Source: CAIKZZ01 sp035524495 (GTDB taxonomy: Bacteria; Pseudomonadota; Gammaproteobacteria; Steroidobacterales; Steroidobacteraceae). From it: a stretch of DNA of 39,691 nucleotides. The DNA lies in assembly GCA_035524495.1 (NCBI GenBank), contig DATKOR010000005.1:1-39691 (forward strand). Reading direction: 5' to 3'. The notes below the pieces were generated by a model, which saw only the letters and a program-made list of their open reading frames with translations, ran no database searches and was not told the origin of the DNA. Made by a program: the position numbers and the translations under genes. Positions 7,915-15,500 of this stretch are shown here, one piece after another. Every line of letters starts with the position of its first letter. Position 1 is the first letter of the stretch.

Positions 7915-9855
7915 ATGAGCACGCCCCAGGGCGCGGAATTCAACGGCGAAGGGCCGGTCGCCTCGGCCGAGCGCTACGGCGCCGCGCCCGGCCACGGCGG
8001 GCCGCTGCACCTGCTCGCGCTCGGCGCGCTCGGCGTCGTGTACGGCGACATCGGCACGAGCCCGCTCTATGCGTTCAAGACCTGCCTGACCGCGGTCGGG
8101 CCGCTGGCCGCGGCCCCGGCCGCGGTGCTCGGCATCCTGTCGCTGATCTTCTGGGCGATCACGCTCGTCGTGACCGTCAAGTACGTCGGCCTCGTGCTGC
8201 GCGCCGACAACCGCGGCGAGGGCGGGGTGCTCGCGCTGACGGCGCTCGTCGTCACCGAGGGTCGCGCGCGGTACCCGGTGCTGCTCGCGGCGCTCGGCCT
8301 CGCCGGCTGCGCGTTCTTCTACGGCGACGGCACGATCACGCCGGCGGTGTCGGTGCTGTCCGCGATCGAGGGTCTGGAGGTCGCGAACCCCGATTTCGCG
8401 AAGGCGGTGATCCCGCTGTCGGTCATCGTGCTCGTCGTGCTCTTCGCCGTGCAGCGCCGCGGCACCGGCAGCATCGGCAGCCTGTTCGGCCCGGTGATGC
8501 TGGTATGGTTCTTCGCGATCGCGGCGCTCGGCGTCGTGCAGATCGCGCACCACCCGGAGGTGCTGCTGGCGATCAATCCCGCCTACGCGGTCTCCTTCCT
8601 GGTGCGCCACCCGGCGATCGCGGGCGCAGTGCTCGCGGCGGTGTTCCTCGCGGTCACCGGCGGCGAGGCGCTGTACGCCGACCTCGGCCACTTCGGGCGC
8701 GCGCCGATCCGCCTCGCCTGGTATGGGCTCGTGTGGCCGGCGCTGACGCTGAACTACTTCGGGCAGGGCGCGCTGCTGCTCGCCGATCCCAAGGCCGCCG
8801 AGAACCCGTTCTACCTGATGGCGCCGCCGCCGTTGATGATCCCGCTCGTCGTACTCGCGACCGCGGCGACGATCATCGCCTCGCAGGCGGTGATCTCGGG
8901 CGTGTTCTCGATGACCCAGCAGGCGCTGCAGCTCGGCTTCCTGCCGCGCATGAAGGTGTCGCAGACCTCGGCGCAGTCGATCGGCCAGATCTACGTGCCG
9001 GCGGTCAACTGGATCCTCGGCGCGGCGACGGTCGGCCTCGTGCTCTACTTCGAGTCCTCCGACCGGCTGGCGAACGCCTACGGCATCGCGGTCGTCTGCA
9101 CGATGCTGATCACGGCGCTGCTGCTCGACGTGCTGCTGAAGGGCCGCGGCGCCACCGACGTCCGGAGCCGCTGGCTGCTGGCGCTCGCGCTGCCGCTCGG
9201 CGCCATCGACGTCCTGTTCATGGTGTCCAACATCGAGAAGATCCCGCACGGCGGCTTCTTCCCGCTGCTCTTCGGCCTCGCGGTGTTCGTGACGATGCGC
9301 ACCTGGATGCGCGGCCGCACCGTCGTCAGCGAGCAGATGCGCCGCCAGGAGCGCGCGGTCAAGAGCTTCCTCGAGGAGCTCGGCCGCCAGCCGCCGCAGC
9401 AGGTGCCGGGCACGGCGGTGTTCCTGACCAGCAACAGCGACGCCGTGCCGCGCACGCTCGCGCGCAACGTGCGCTACAACGGCGTTCTGCACGAGCACAC
9501 GGTGCTGATGTCGGTGGTCACCGAGCGCATCCCGCGCGTGCCGCGGGGCGGGCGCCTGAAGGTGACCCGGCTGGCGCCGCAGCTGTGGCGCGTCGAGGCG
9601 CACGTGGGCTTCATGGAGCGGCCCAATGTGCCGAAGATCCTGCGCGAGGCCGAGCGCCTCGGGCTCGGCTTTCGGACCGACAACGCGACTTATTTCCTCG
9701 GCCGCGACGACATCGTGGTCGCGAGCCCGCGCGGCATGGCCCGCTGGCGCAAGCGCCTGTTCCTGTTCATGGCGCGCAACGCCGAATTCGCCGGCGCGCA
9801 CTTCGCCATACCGCCCGAACGCATCATCGAACTCGGCGGCCAGGTTCAAATATAA
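7915..9855 (+). CDS. kup: Low-affinity potassium transporter, KUP family
   Basis: A proton-coupled potassium uptake protein of the inner membrane, 646 residues. Family landmarks include LGVVYGDIGTSPLYAFKTC in the first helix, LRADNRGEGGVLAL, FYGDGTITPAVSVLSAIEG, GGEALYADLGHFGR and YVPAVNWILG. A C-terminal cytosolic domain of about 180 residues follows the last helix. The N-terminus is a short polar extension, slightly longer than in the E. coli protein. GGGAG lies 5 bases before the ATG at 7915, and the gene follows the TerC-family gene by 10 bases, so they are probably cotranscribed. Confidence 0.95.
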   Translation: MSTPQGAEFNGEGPVASAERYGAAPGHGGPLHLLALGALGVVYGDIGTSPLYAFKTCLTAVGPLAAAPAAVLGILSLIFWAITLVVTVKYVGLVLRADNRGEGGVLALTALVVTEGRARYPVLLAALGLAGCAFFYGDGTITPAVSVLSAIEGLEVANPDFAKAVIPLSVIVLVVLFAVQRRGTGSIGSLFGPVMLVWFFAIAALGVVQIAHHPEVLLAINPAYAVSFLVRHPAIAGAVLAAVFLAVTGGEALYADLGHFGRAPIRLAWYGLVWPALTLNYFGQGALLLADPKAAENPFYLMAPPPLMIPLVVLATAATIIASQAVISGVFSMTQQALQLGFLPRMKVSQTSAQSIGQIYVPAVNWILGAATVGLVLYFESSDRLANAYGIAVVCTMLITALLLDVLLKGRGATDVRSRWLLALALPLGAIDVLFMVSNIEKIPHGGFFPLLFGLAVFVTMRTWMRGRTVVSEQMRRQERAVKSFLEELGRQPPQQVPGTAVFLTSNSDAVPRTLARNVRYNGVLHEHTVLMSVVTERIPRVPRGGRLKVTRLAPQLWRVEAHVGFMERPNVPKILREAERLGLGFRTDNATYFLGRDDIVVASPRGMARWRKRLFLFMARNAEFAGAHFAIPPERIIELGGQVQI

Positions 9856-9856
9856 C

Positions 9857-9883
9857 GACGCGGCGCTTGCCTGCGCCGCCGTC
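9857..9883 (+). terminator. GC-rich hairpin after kup
   Basis: Just after the kup stop, GCGGCGC and GCGCCGC (9860-9879) can form a perfect 7-bp stem around TTGCCT, extended by GAC/GTC across one bulged base. No T-run follows, so it is a weak intrinsic terminator at best, or an RNA-stability element. Confidence 0.4.
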
Positions 9884-9891
9884 GCCGTGCC

Positions 9892-9897
9892 TACAAT
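9892..9897 (+). promoter_or_regulatory. Probable -10 element for the amino-acid permease
   Basis: TACAAT (five of six consensus bases) lies 24 bases before the permease ATG. The best -35 candidate, TTGCCT at 9867-9872, is 19 bases away and sits in the loop of the preceding hairpin. A strong purine-rich ribosome-binding site (AGGGGGG, 9911-9917) follows. Confidence 0.4.
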
Positions 9898-9921
9898 CCG
9901 CGATCGACCTAGGGGGGGTGC

Positions 9922-11400
9922 ATGAACCTGCGCATCAAGTCGCTCGACGACATTCTCGCCACCGCAGAGAAGAAGACGCTGCATCGCACGCTCGGACCCT
10001 TCCAGCTCACGATGCTCGGCGTCGGCGCCATCATCGGCACCGGCATCTTCGTGCTGACCGCCGAGGCGACGCAGCTCGCCGGGCCCGGCATGATGGTGTC
10101 GTTCGTCCTCGCCGGCTTCGTGTGCGCGGTGTGCGCGCTGTGCTATGCCGAGCTCGCCTCGATGGTGCCGGTGTCGGGGTCGGCGTACACCTACTCGTAC
10201 GCGGTGATGGGCGAACTGGTCGCCTGGATCGTCGGCTGGGCGCTGATCCTCGAATACGCGGTCGCGGCGAGCGCGGTGTCGGTCGGCTGGTCGAACTACT
10301 TCGTCGGCGTCATCGACCGCGCCTTCGGCTGGCACATCCCGCGCGAGCTCGCCAAGGGCTACTTCGCGGGCGGTTTCATCAACCTGCCGGCGGTCGTCAT
10401 CGGCGGCCTCGTCACCTGGCTGCTGTACATCGGCACCCGCGAGAGCGCCTGGGTCAACACCACGCTCGTCGTCATCAAGATCGTGGCGCTGACGGCGTTC
10501 TGCATCCTGGCGATCCCGGTCATCCACATGGAGAACTTCCACCCCTTCGCGCCGCTCGGTGCGCTCGGCATGGGCGGCGCCGCGGCGTCGATCTTCTTCG
10601 CCTACGTCGGCTTCGACGCGGTCTCGACCGCCGCCGAGGAGACCAAGAACCCGCAGCGCAACGTGCCGATCGGGCTGATCGGCAGCCTCGTGATCTGCAC
10701 GGTCTTCTACCTGCTGGTGGCCGCCGGCGCGATCGGCTCGGTGGGTGCGCAGCCGGTCGTCATCAACGGCGTGGGCCTGACGCCGGGCAGCGCCGAGTTC
10801 GTGCAGACCTGCAAGCAGGCGGCCTACGCCAACACGCTCGCCTGCAGCGATGAGCCGCTCGCGCACGTGCTCGCCGTCATCGGCTGGACCAAGATGGCGA
10901 GCGTGATCGGCCTGGCTGCGTTCCTGGCGCTGCCGTCGGTGATCCTGATGATGCTGTTCGGCCAGACGCGCATCTTCTTCGTGATGTCGCGCGACGGGCT
11001 GCTGCCGAGCGTGCTCAGCAAGGTGCACCCGAAGTACAAGACGCCGCACGTGGTGACGGTGATCACCGGGCTCTTCGTCGTCGCGGCCGCCGCGTTCTTC
11101 CCGGTCGGCGAGCTGGCCAACATCTCGAACTCCGGCACCTTGCTGGCCTTCGCCATGGTGGCGATCGTCGTGATGATGCTGCGCATCCGCGACCCGGGCC
11201 GGCGACGCAGCTTCCGGACCCCGTGGATCTGGGTGGTCGGGCCGCTGGCGGTGATCGGCTGCGTGCTGCTGTTCGTACTGCTGACCGGCGCTGCCAAGAT
11301 GGTGTTCATCGTCTGGGCGACCGCCGGCCTCGTCGCGTACTACGTGTACGGCTTTCGCCACAGCCACCACGCGCGCGACGAAGCCGCCGCCGGACGCTGA
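9922..11400 (+). CDS. APC-family amino-acid permease (CAT/YhdG-like)
   Basis: A 492-residue secondary transporter of the amino acid-polyamine-organocation superfamily. After a cytoplasmic N-terminus, the first helix carries VGAIIGTGIFVLTA, the classic unwound substrate-binding helix. FFAYVGFDAVSTAAEETKNP (helix 6 and following loop) is typical of the cationic amino-acid transporter branch. About twelve helices can be counted, with an extracellular insertion near 285-310 that contains two cysteines. CAT-branch members in bacteria move branched-chain or basic amino acids; the substrate here is not determinable. The gene has its own promoter candidate and converges on suhB with only 15 bases between stops. 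Confidence 0.88.
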   Translation: MNLRIKSLDDILATAEKKTLHRTLGPFQLTMLGVGAIIGTGIFVLTAEATQLAGPGMMVSFVLAGFVCAVCALCYAELASMVPVSGSAYTYSYAVMGELVAWIVGWALILEYAVAASAVSVGWSNYFVGVIDRAFGWHIPRELAKGYFAGGFINLPAVVIGGLVTWLLYIGTRESAWVNTTLVVIKIVALTAFCILAIPVIHMENFHPFAPLGALGMGGAAASIFFAYVGFDAVSTAAEETKNPQRNVPIGLIGSLVICTVFYLLVAAGAIGSVGAQPVVINGVGLTPGSAEFVQTCKQAAYANTLACSDEPLAHVLAVIGWTKMASVIGLAAFLALPSVILMMLFGQTRIFFVMSRDGLLPSVLSKVHPKYKTPHVVTVITGLFVVAAAAFFPVGELANISNSGTLLAFAMVAIVVMMLRIRDPGRRRSFRTPWIWVVGPLAVIGCVLLFVLLTGAAKMVFIVWATAGLVAYYVYGFRHSHHARDEAAAGR

Positions 11401-11415
11401 GCGGCGAACGCGACC

Positions 11416-12222
11416 TCAGCGCAGGTCGGCGGGCAGGTGCGGCGCGAGCAGCGCGACGAGCGCTTCGTAGGTCTTGGGACTCCCGGCGAGGATGTCGCCG
11501 CCGAGCTGGTACTCACCGCCCGCGAGCGTGCCGACGCGCCCGCCGGCCTCGATGATCAGCAGCGTCCCCGCCGCCGTGTCCCACGGGCTCAGGCCGAGCT
11601 CGAAGAAGGCATCGGTGCGGCCGGCCGCGACCCACGCGAGATCGAGCGCCGCCGAGCCCGGGCGCCTGAGGCCCGCGGTCGCGAGCGCGACCGCCTTGAA
11701 CATCGCGAGGTAGCTGTCGAGCCAGCGCAGGTTGGCGCGAAACGGGAAGCCCGTCCCGATCAGCGCGCCCTCGAGCCCCTTGCTCTTGCTGACGCGGATG
11801 CGCCGGTCGTCGAGCTGCGCGCCCTGGCCGCGGCTCGCGGTGAAGAGCTCCTGGCGCATCGGGTCGTAGATCACTGCGTGCTCGAGGCGCCCGCGCTGCT
11901 GGACCGCGATCGAGACGCAGAACTGCGGGAAGCCGTGCAGGAAGTTCGTCGTGCCGTCGAGCGGGTCGATGATCCAGACGAATTCCTCGTTGCCGGCGCC
12001 ACTCGCACCGCTCTCCTCGGCGAGGATGCCGTGGTCGGGATAGGCCCTGCGGATCGTCTCGATGATCTCCTGCTCGGCATTGCGGTCGACGTCGGTGACG
12101 AAGTCGTTGCGGCCCTTCGAGGAGACGTCGAGCGATTCGAGGCGATTCAAGCTCCGGATGATGACGTTGCCGGCGCGGCGCGCGGCGCGGATGCCGATGT
12201 TGACGAGCGGATGCAGTGGCAC
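11416..12222 (-). CDS. suhB: Inositol-1-monophosphatase family protein SuhB
   Basis: SuhB hydrolyses inositol phosphates in vitro, and in E. coli is also a Nus-factor partner in rRNA antitermination. The 268 residues from GTG at 12222 begin PLHPLVNIGIRAARRAGN, closely like the E. coli N-terminus. An in-frame ATG 29 codons upstream only adds a non-homologous leader. Metal-binding motifs are present: LAEESGA, WIIDPLDGTTNFLHG and LSPWDTAAGTLLIIEAGG. It is divergent from trmJ, with a 70-base gap, as in E. coli and Pseudomonas. Confidence 0.94.
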   Translation of the reverse strand: MPLHPLVNIGIRAARRAGNVIIRSLNRLESLDVSSKGRNDFVTDVDRNAEQEIIETIRRAYPDHGILAEESGASGAGNEEFVWIIDPLDGTTNFLHGFPQFCVSIAVQQRGRLEHAVIYDPMRQELFTASRGQGAQLDDRRIRVSKSKGLEGALIGTGFPFRANLRWLDSYLAMFKAVALATAGLRRPGSAALDLAWVAAGRTDAFFELGLSPWDTAAGTLLIIEAGGRVGTLAGGEYQLGGDILAGSPKTYEALVALLAPHLPADLR

Positions 12223-12258
12223 GGACGGGTCCCGGGGTGCAGGGTCGTGAGCGGCGCG

Positions 12259-12265
12259 TAGAATA
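12259..12265. promoter_or_regulatory. Overlapping -10 elements, suhB/trmJ divergent promoter
   Basis: TAGAAT reads toward trmJ at 12259-12264, and TATTCT reads toward suhB on the other strand at 12265-12260. Both are five-of-six matches, so two back-to-back promoters may compete. The -35 partners are not convincing. Confidence 0.35.
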
Positions 12266-12292
12266 TCAGACGAGCCCCACGGTCCCGCCTCG

Positions 12293-13021
12293 GTGTCGCT
12301 GCGCTTCATCCTCGTCGCTCCCCGTCATCCCGGCAACATCGGCGCGAGCGCGCGCGCGATGAAGACGATGGGCCAGGAAGAGCTCTGGCTGGTGCGCCCG
12401 GAGTCGTTCCCGAACGCCGCGGCGACCGCGCTCGCCTCGGGCGCCGACGACCTGCTGATGCGCGCCCGCGTGGTCGCGACGCTCGCCGAGGCGGTCGCCG
12501 ACTGCGGCCTCGTGCTCGGCACGAGTGCGCGGCTGCGCACCCAGTACTACTGGCCGGTCGAGACGCCGCGCGCCGCGGCGCCGCGGCTGCAGGCGGCCGC
12601 GGCGGCCGGCGCGGCCGCGGTCGTGTTCGGCCCGGAGCGCACCGGGCTCAGCAACGCCGAGCTCGACCTCTGCCACGGCCTCGTGCACATCCCGGCGAAC
12701 CCCGCCTACGAGTCGCTGAACCTCGCACAGGCGGTGCAGATCATCGCCTACGAGCTGCGGGTCGCGGCGCCGCCACCCGCGCCGCGCGTGCGCCGCAGCG
12801 CCCCGCTCGCGCCGGCGATCGAGCTCGAGCGGCTGCGCGCGCACGCCGCCGAGGTGCTGAAGGACATCGATTTCACCGACCGGCGCGGCGGGCCGCACCT
12901 CGTCAGGCGCCTGGCGCGGATCTTCGGCCGCGCCGGCCTCGACCAGCACGAGGTCAACATCCTGCGCGGTATCCTGACGGCGGTGCAGGCGCGCCGGCGG
13001 CGCGCCGGGAGCGGCACGTGA
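12293..13021 (+). CDS. trmJ: tRNA (cytidine/uridine-32-2'-O)-methyltransferase TrmJ
   Basis: A SPOUT-class methyltransferase that adds a 2'-O-methyl group at tRNA position 32. From GTG at 12293 it has 242 residues. The first strand and helix are FILVAPRHPGNIGASARAM. The knotted cofactor site is marked by VVFGPERTGLSNAEL and ESLNLAQAVQIIAYEL. A C-terminal helical part carries HEVNILRGIL. The stop overlaps the next gene's GTG (GTGA). The suhB-trmJ-isc order is conserved in gammaproteobacteria, although cysE and iscR, which can stand between trmJ and iscS, are absent here. Confidence 0.93.
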   Translation: MSLRFILVAPRHPGNIGASARAMKTMGQEELWLVRPESFPNAAATALASGADDLLMRARVVATLAEAVADCGLVLGTSARLRTQYYWPVETPRAAAPRLQAAAAAGAAAVVFGPERTGLSNAELDLCHGLVHIPANPAYESLNLAQAVQIIAYELRVAAPPPAPRVRRSAPLAPAIELERLRAHAAEVLKDIDFTDRRGGPHLVRRLARIFGRAGLDQHEVNILRGILTAVQARRRRAGSGT

Positions 13022-14169
13022 GCGACTTCATCTACCTCGACTACGCGGCGACGACGCCGCCCGACCCGCGCGTGTGCGCGGCGATGCAGGCGGTGCTCGA
13101 GGGTCCGCCCGGCAACGCCTCCTCGACGCACACGGCCGGGCGCGCGGCGCGCGCGCGCGTCGAGGCCGCGCGCGCCGAGGTCGCGGCGCTCATTGGCGCG
13201 CCGCCCGCGTCGATCGTGTTCACCTCCGGCGCGACCGAGGCCGACAACCTCGCGATCCAGGGCGCGGCGCGCGGCAACGCCGCCCGCGGCCGGCACCTCG
13301 TCAGCCTCAGGACCGAGCACCGCGCGGTGCTCGACCCCCTCGCGCGGCTCGAGCGCGAGGGCTTCGCGGTGACGCTGCTGAAGCCCGGCCGCGACGGCCT
13401 CATCGACCCGGCCGCGGTCGGCGCGGCGCTGACCTCGTCGACGACGCTGGTGTCGGTGATGCTCGTCAACAACGAGATCGGCGTCGTGCAGGACATCGCC
13501 GCGATCTCCGCCGAGTGCCGCCGGCGCGGCGTCCTGCTGCACGTCGACGCGGCGCAGGCCGCCGGGCGCGTGCCGCTCGACGTCGGCGCGCTCGACGCCG
13601 ACCTCGTGAGCCTCGCCGCGCACAAGGTCCACGGGCCGGTCGGCGTCGGCGCGCTCTACGTCCGCCGCGAGCCGCGCCCGACGCTGGTGCCGCTCAGCTA
13701 CGGCGGCGGCCAGGAAGGCGGCTTGCGGCCGGGGACGCTCCCGGTACACCAGATCGTCGGCATGGGCGCGGCCTACGCGCTCGCGCAGGCGGCGCAGCAC
13801 GATGAGCCGGCGCGGCTCGCGGCGCTGACCGAGCGGCTGTGGGCGGCGCTCGCGACGCTCCCGAACGTGCACCGCAACGGCCACCCGACGCGGCGCGCGC
13901 CGCACATCCTCAGCGTCTCGTTCGAGGGCGTCGACGGCGAGGCGCTCGTCTACGCGCTCGGCGACGTCGCGCTCTCGACGGGCGCCGCCTGCGGCGCGGG
14001 GCATGGCGAGCCGTCCTACGTGTTGCGGGCGCTCGGCCGCGACGATGCGCTGGCGTCCGCCTCGCTGCGCTTCAGCGTCGGGCGGCCGACGACGACGGCC
14101 GAGGTCGACGCGGTAGCGGCACGGGTCCGCGCCGCGGTCCTGAGGCTGCGGGCGCTGGCGCCGGCGTGA
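13018..14169 (+). CDS. iscS: Cysteine desulfurase, IscS/NifS type
   Basis: A pyridoxal-phosphate enzyme that takes sulfur from cysteine for Fe-S clusters and tRNA thiolation. In 383 residues it shows YLDYAATTPPDPRV, SGATEADNLAIQG, cofactor-stacking His101 (TEHRAVLD), VNNEIGVVQDI, the Schiff-base Lys203 (AHKVHGPVG) and the mobile-loop Cys325 (STGAACGAGHGEPSY). It is about 20 residues shorter than E. coli IscS and ends at RLRALAPA, so it lacks the C-terminal tail that contacts IscU in the canonical system. GTG start, overlapping trmJ by 4 bases; its own stop overlaps the IscU-like gene by 4 bases. Confidence 0.93.
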   Translation: MSDFIYLDYAATTPPDPRVCAAMQAVLEGPPGNASSTHTAGRAARARVEAARAEVAALIGAPPASIVFTSGATEADNLAIQGAARGNAARGRHLVSLRTEHRAVLDPLARLEREGFAVTLLKPGRDGLIDPAAVGAALTSSTTLVSVMLVNNEIGVVQDIAAISAECRRRGVLLHVDAAQAAGRVPLDVGALDADLVSLAAHKVHGPVGVGALYVRREPRPTLVPLSYGGGQEGGLRPGTLPVHQIVGMGAAYALAQAAQHDEPARLAALTERLWAALATLPNVHRNGHPTRRAPHILSVSFEGVDGEALVYALGDVALSTGAACGAGHGEPSYVLRALGRDDALASASLRFSVGRPTTTAEVDAVAARVRAAVLRLRALAPA

Positions 14170-14540
14170 GCGCGGCGTACTCCGCACTCGTCGCGAGGCT
14201 GTTCGCCGACCTGCCGCTCGCGGGCGCCCCCGAAGGCCCCGGCTGGGCGGTCGGCGAGGCCGCCGAGCCCCTCTCGGGCACCCGGGTGCGGTTTTTCCTC
14301 AAAGCGGAAGCCGGGCGCGTGGCCGCCGCCCGCTACCAGGTGCGCGGCTGCCCGCACGCGGTCGCGGCCGCGGCGCTCGCCGCGGGACGGCTCGCCGGGC
14401 GGCCGCTCGCGGACCTCGACGTCGATGCGGCGGCACTGGCGGCCGAGATCGAGGCGCCGCCCGAGAAGCTCGGGCGGATTTTCGTGATCCAGGACGCGAT
14501 TCGCGCCGCGGCGCTTCATTTAGCGCCAGGCGGACCCTAG
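14166..14540 (+). CDS. IscU-like Fe-S scaffold homologue with one ligand cysteine
   Basis: A 124-residue NifU-N/IscU-fold protein, GTG start, overlapping iscS by 4 bases. Aligned by eye to E. coli IscU, YQVRGCPHA keeps the middle ligand as Cys62. However, the first ligand is Ser37 (EPLSGT for APACGD, so Asp39 is also lost, to Thr39), and the third ligand is Arg104 (APPEKLGRIFVIQDAI for LPPVKLHCSILAEDAI). The LPPVK motif that HscA recognises is degraded to APPEK. It therefore seems unable to build a cluster in the classical way. It could be a sulfur-transfer or regulatory partner of the desulfurase, or a scaffold in decay; the intact frame and tight coupling argue for a kept function. Confidence 0.8.
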   Translation: MSAAYSALVARLFADLPLAGAPEGPGWAVGEAAEPLSGTRVRFFLKAEAGRVAAARYQVRGCPHAVAAAALAAGRLAGRPLADLDVDAAALAAEIEAPPEKLGRIFVIQDAIRAAALHLAPGGP

Positions 14541-14591
14541 AATCTGACCGACCGCGCCCCGACATTAAGTCGCAGAGGACCCCACGCCCCC

Positions 14592-14915
14592 ATGGCCGTC
14601 ACGCTCTCGCCCGCCGCCGCCGAACGCGTCCGCAGCTTCCTGGCCGCCCGCGGCCACGGGGTGGGCTTAAGGCTCGGCGTCAAGCGCACCGGCTGCTCGG
14701 GCTACGCCTACGTCGTCAACTACGCCGAGGACATCGGCCCGGCCGACACGGTGTTCGAGGACCAGGGCGTCAAGGTCGTCGTCGACGCCGGCAGCCTCGC
14801 GCTCGTCGACGGCACCGAGGTCGACTTCATCAAGCAGGGCCTCAACGAGGCCTTCAAGTTCAAGAACCCGAAGGCGCGCGCCGAGTGCGGCTGCGGCGAG
14901 AGCTTCTCGATCTAG
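14592..14915 (+). CDS. iscA: A-type Fe-S carrier protein IscA
   Basis: A 107-residue carrier that binds iron or Fe-S clusters and passes them to target enzymes. The three ligand cysteines stand exactly where E. coli IscA has them: Cys35 (KRTGCSGYAY), Cys99 and Cys101 (ECGCGESFSI). The body carries VVVDAGSLALVDGTEVDF, typical of the HesB/IscA fold. Unlike its neighbour, this protein looks fully competent. ErpA is a close alternative, but position favours IscA. It follows the IscU-like gene after a 51-base gap with an AGAGGA ribosome-binding site. hscB, hscA and fdx, which normally follow, are absent. Confidence 0.92.
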   Translation: MAVTLSPAAAERVRSFLAARGHGVGLRLGVKRTGCSGYAYVVNYAEDIGPADTVFEDQGVKVVVDAGSLALVDGTEVDFIKQGLNEAFKFKNPKARAECGCGESFSI

Positions 14916-14989
14916 ACCGAGGCCTTCGGACCCGTGGCGTCGGCGGGCAAAAAGTCCTTAAATCACGCCGACTTCCGTTGATCTGCGCG

Positions 14990-15017
14990 TTGCGGGGGCA
15001 CCGGCCCGGGCTATAGA
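14990..15017 (+). promoter_or_regulatory. Probable ndk promoter
   Basis: TTGCGG (14990-14995), a 16-base spacer and TATAGA (15012-15017) form a plausible sigma-70 promoter about 36 bases before the ndk ATG, in the 138-base gap after iscA. Confidence 0.5.
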
Positions 15018-15053
15018 ATGGCCGGTCTCCCACAGCCCAGGCGAGGATGTTCC

Positions 15054-15485
15054 ATGGCGCTCGAGCGCACCCTGTCGATCGTGAAGCCCGACGGCGTTCA
15101 GAAGAACCTGATCGGGGACGTCTACCGCCGCTTCGAGCAGGCCGGACTCAAGATTGTCGCCGCACGCATGCGCCACCTGACGCAGCGCGAGGCCGAGGGC
15201 TTCTACGCGGTGCACCGCGAGCGCCCGTTCTACAAGGACCTCGTGCGCTACATGACCTCGGGGCCCGTCGTCGTGCAGGTGCTCGAGGGCGAGAATGCGG
15301 TCGCCAAGAACCGCGACCTCATGGGCGCAACCGACCCCAAGAAGGCCGCCCAGGGCACGATCCGCGCCGACCTCGCCGCGAGCATCGAGGAGAACGTCGT
15401 GCACGGCTCCGACTCCGCGGAGAACGCCGCCCGCGAAATCAGCTTCTTCTTCGCCGAGACCGAGCTCTGCCCGCGCACCCGCTGA
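15054..15485 (+). CDS. ndk: Nucleoside diphosphate kinase
   Basis: Ndk moves the gamma-phosphate of ATP onto nucleoside diphosphates through a phosphohistidine. The 143 residues start ALERTLSIVKPDGVQKN. The active-site His117 sits in VVHGSDSAENAAREI, and the nucleotide-binding RPFYKDLVRYMTSGPV is intact. Length equals the E. coli enzyme. An upstream in-frame ATG at 15018 lies within the promoter-to-start gap and gives a non-homologous leader; the ATG at 15054 has GCGAGGA before it. ndk followed by rlmN and pilF is the order expected after an isc cluster. Confidence 0.97.
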   Translation: MALERTLSIVKPDGVQKNLIGDVYRRFEQAGLKIVAARMRHLTQREAEGFYAVHRERPFYKDLVRYMTSGPVVVQVLEGENAVAKNRDLMGATDPKKAAQGTIRADLAASIEENVVHGSDSAENAAREISFFFAETELCPRTR

Positions 15486-15500
15486 GCGAGACGAGCGCGC

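Noticed and set aside
7867..11370. A minus-strand open frame of about 1,170 codons opposite terC, kup and the permease
   Set aside because: It is antisense to three well-supported genes, and its product is almost only Arg, Asp, Glu, His and Ala, the usual shadow of GC-rich coding DNA. No motif or ribosome-binding site.
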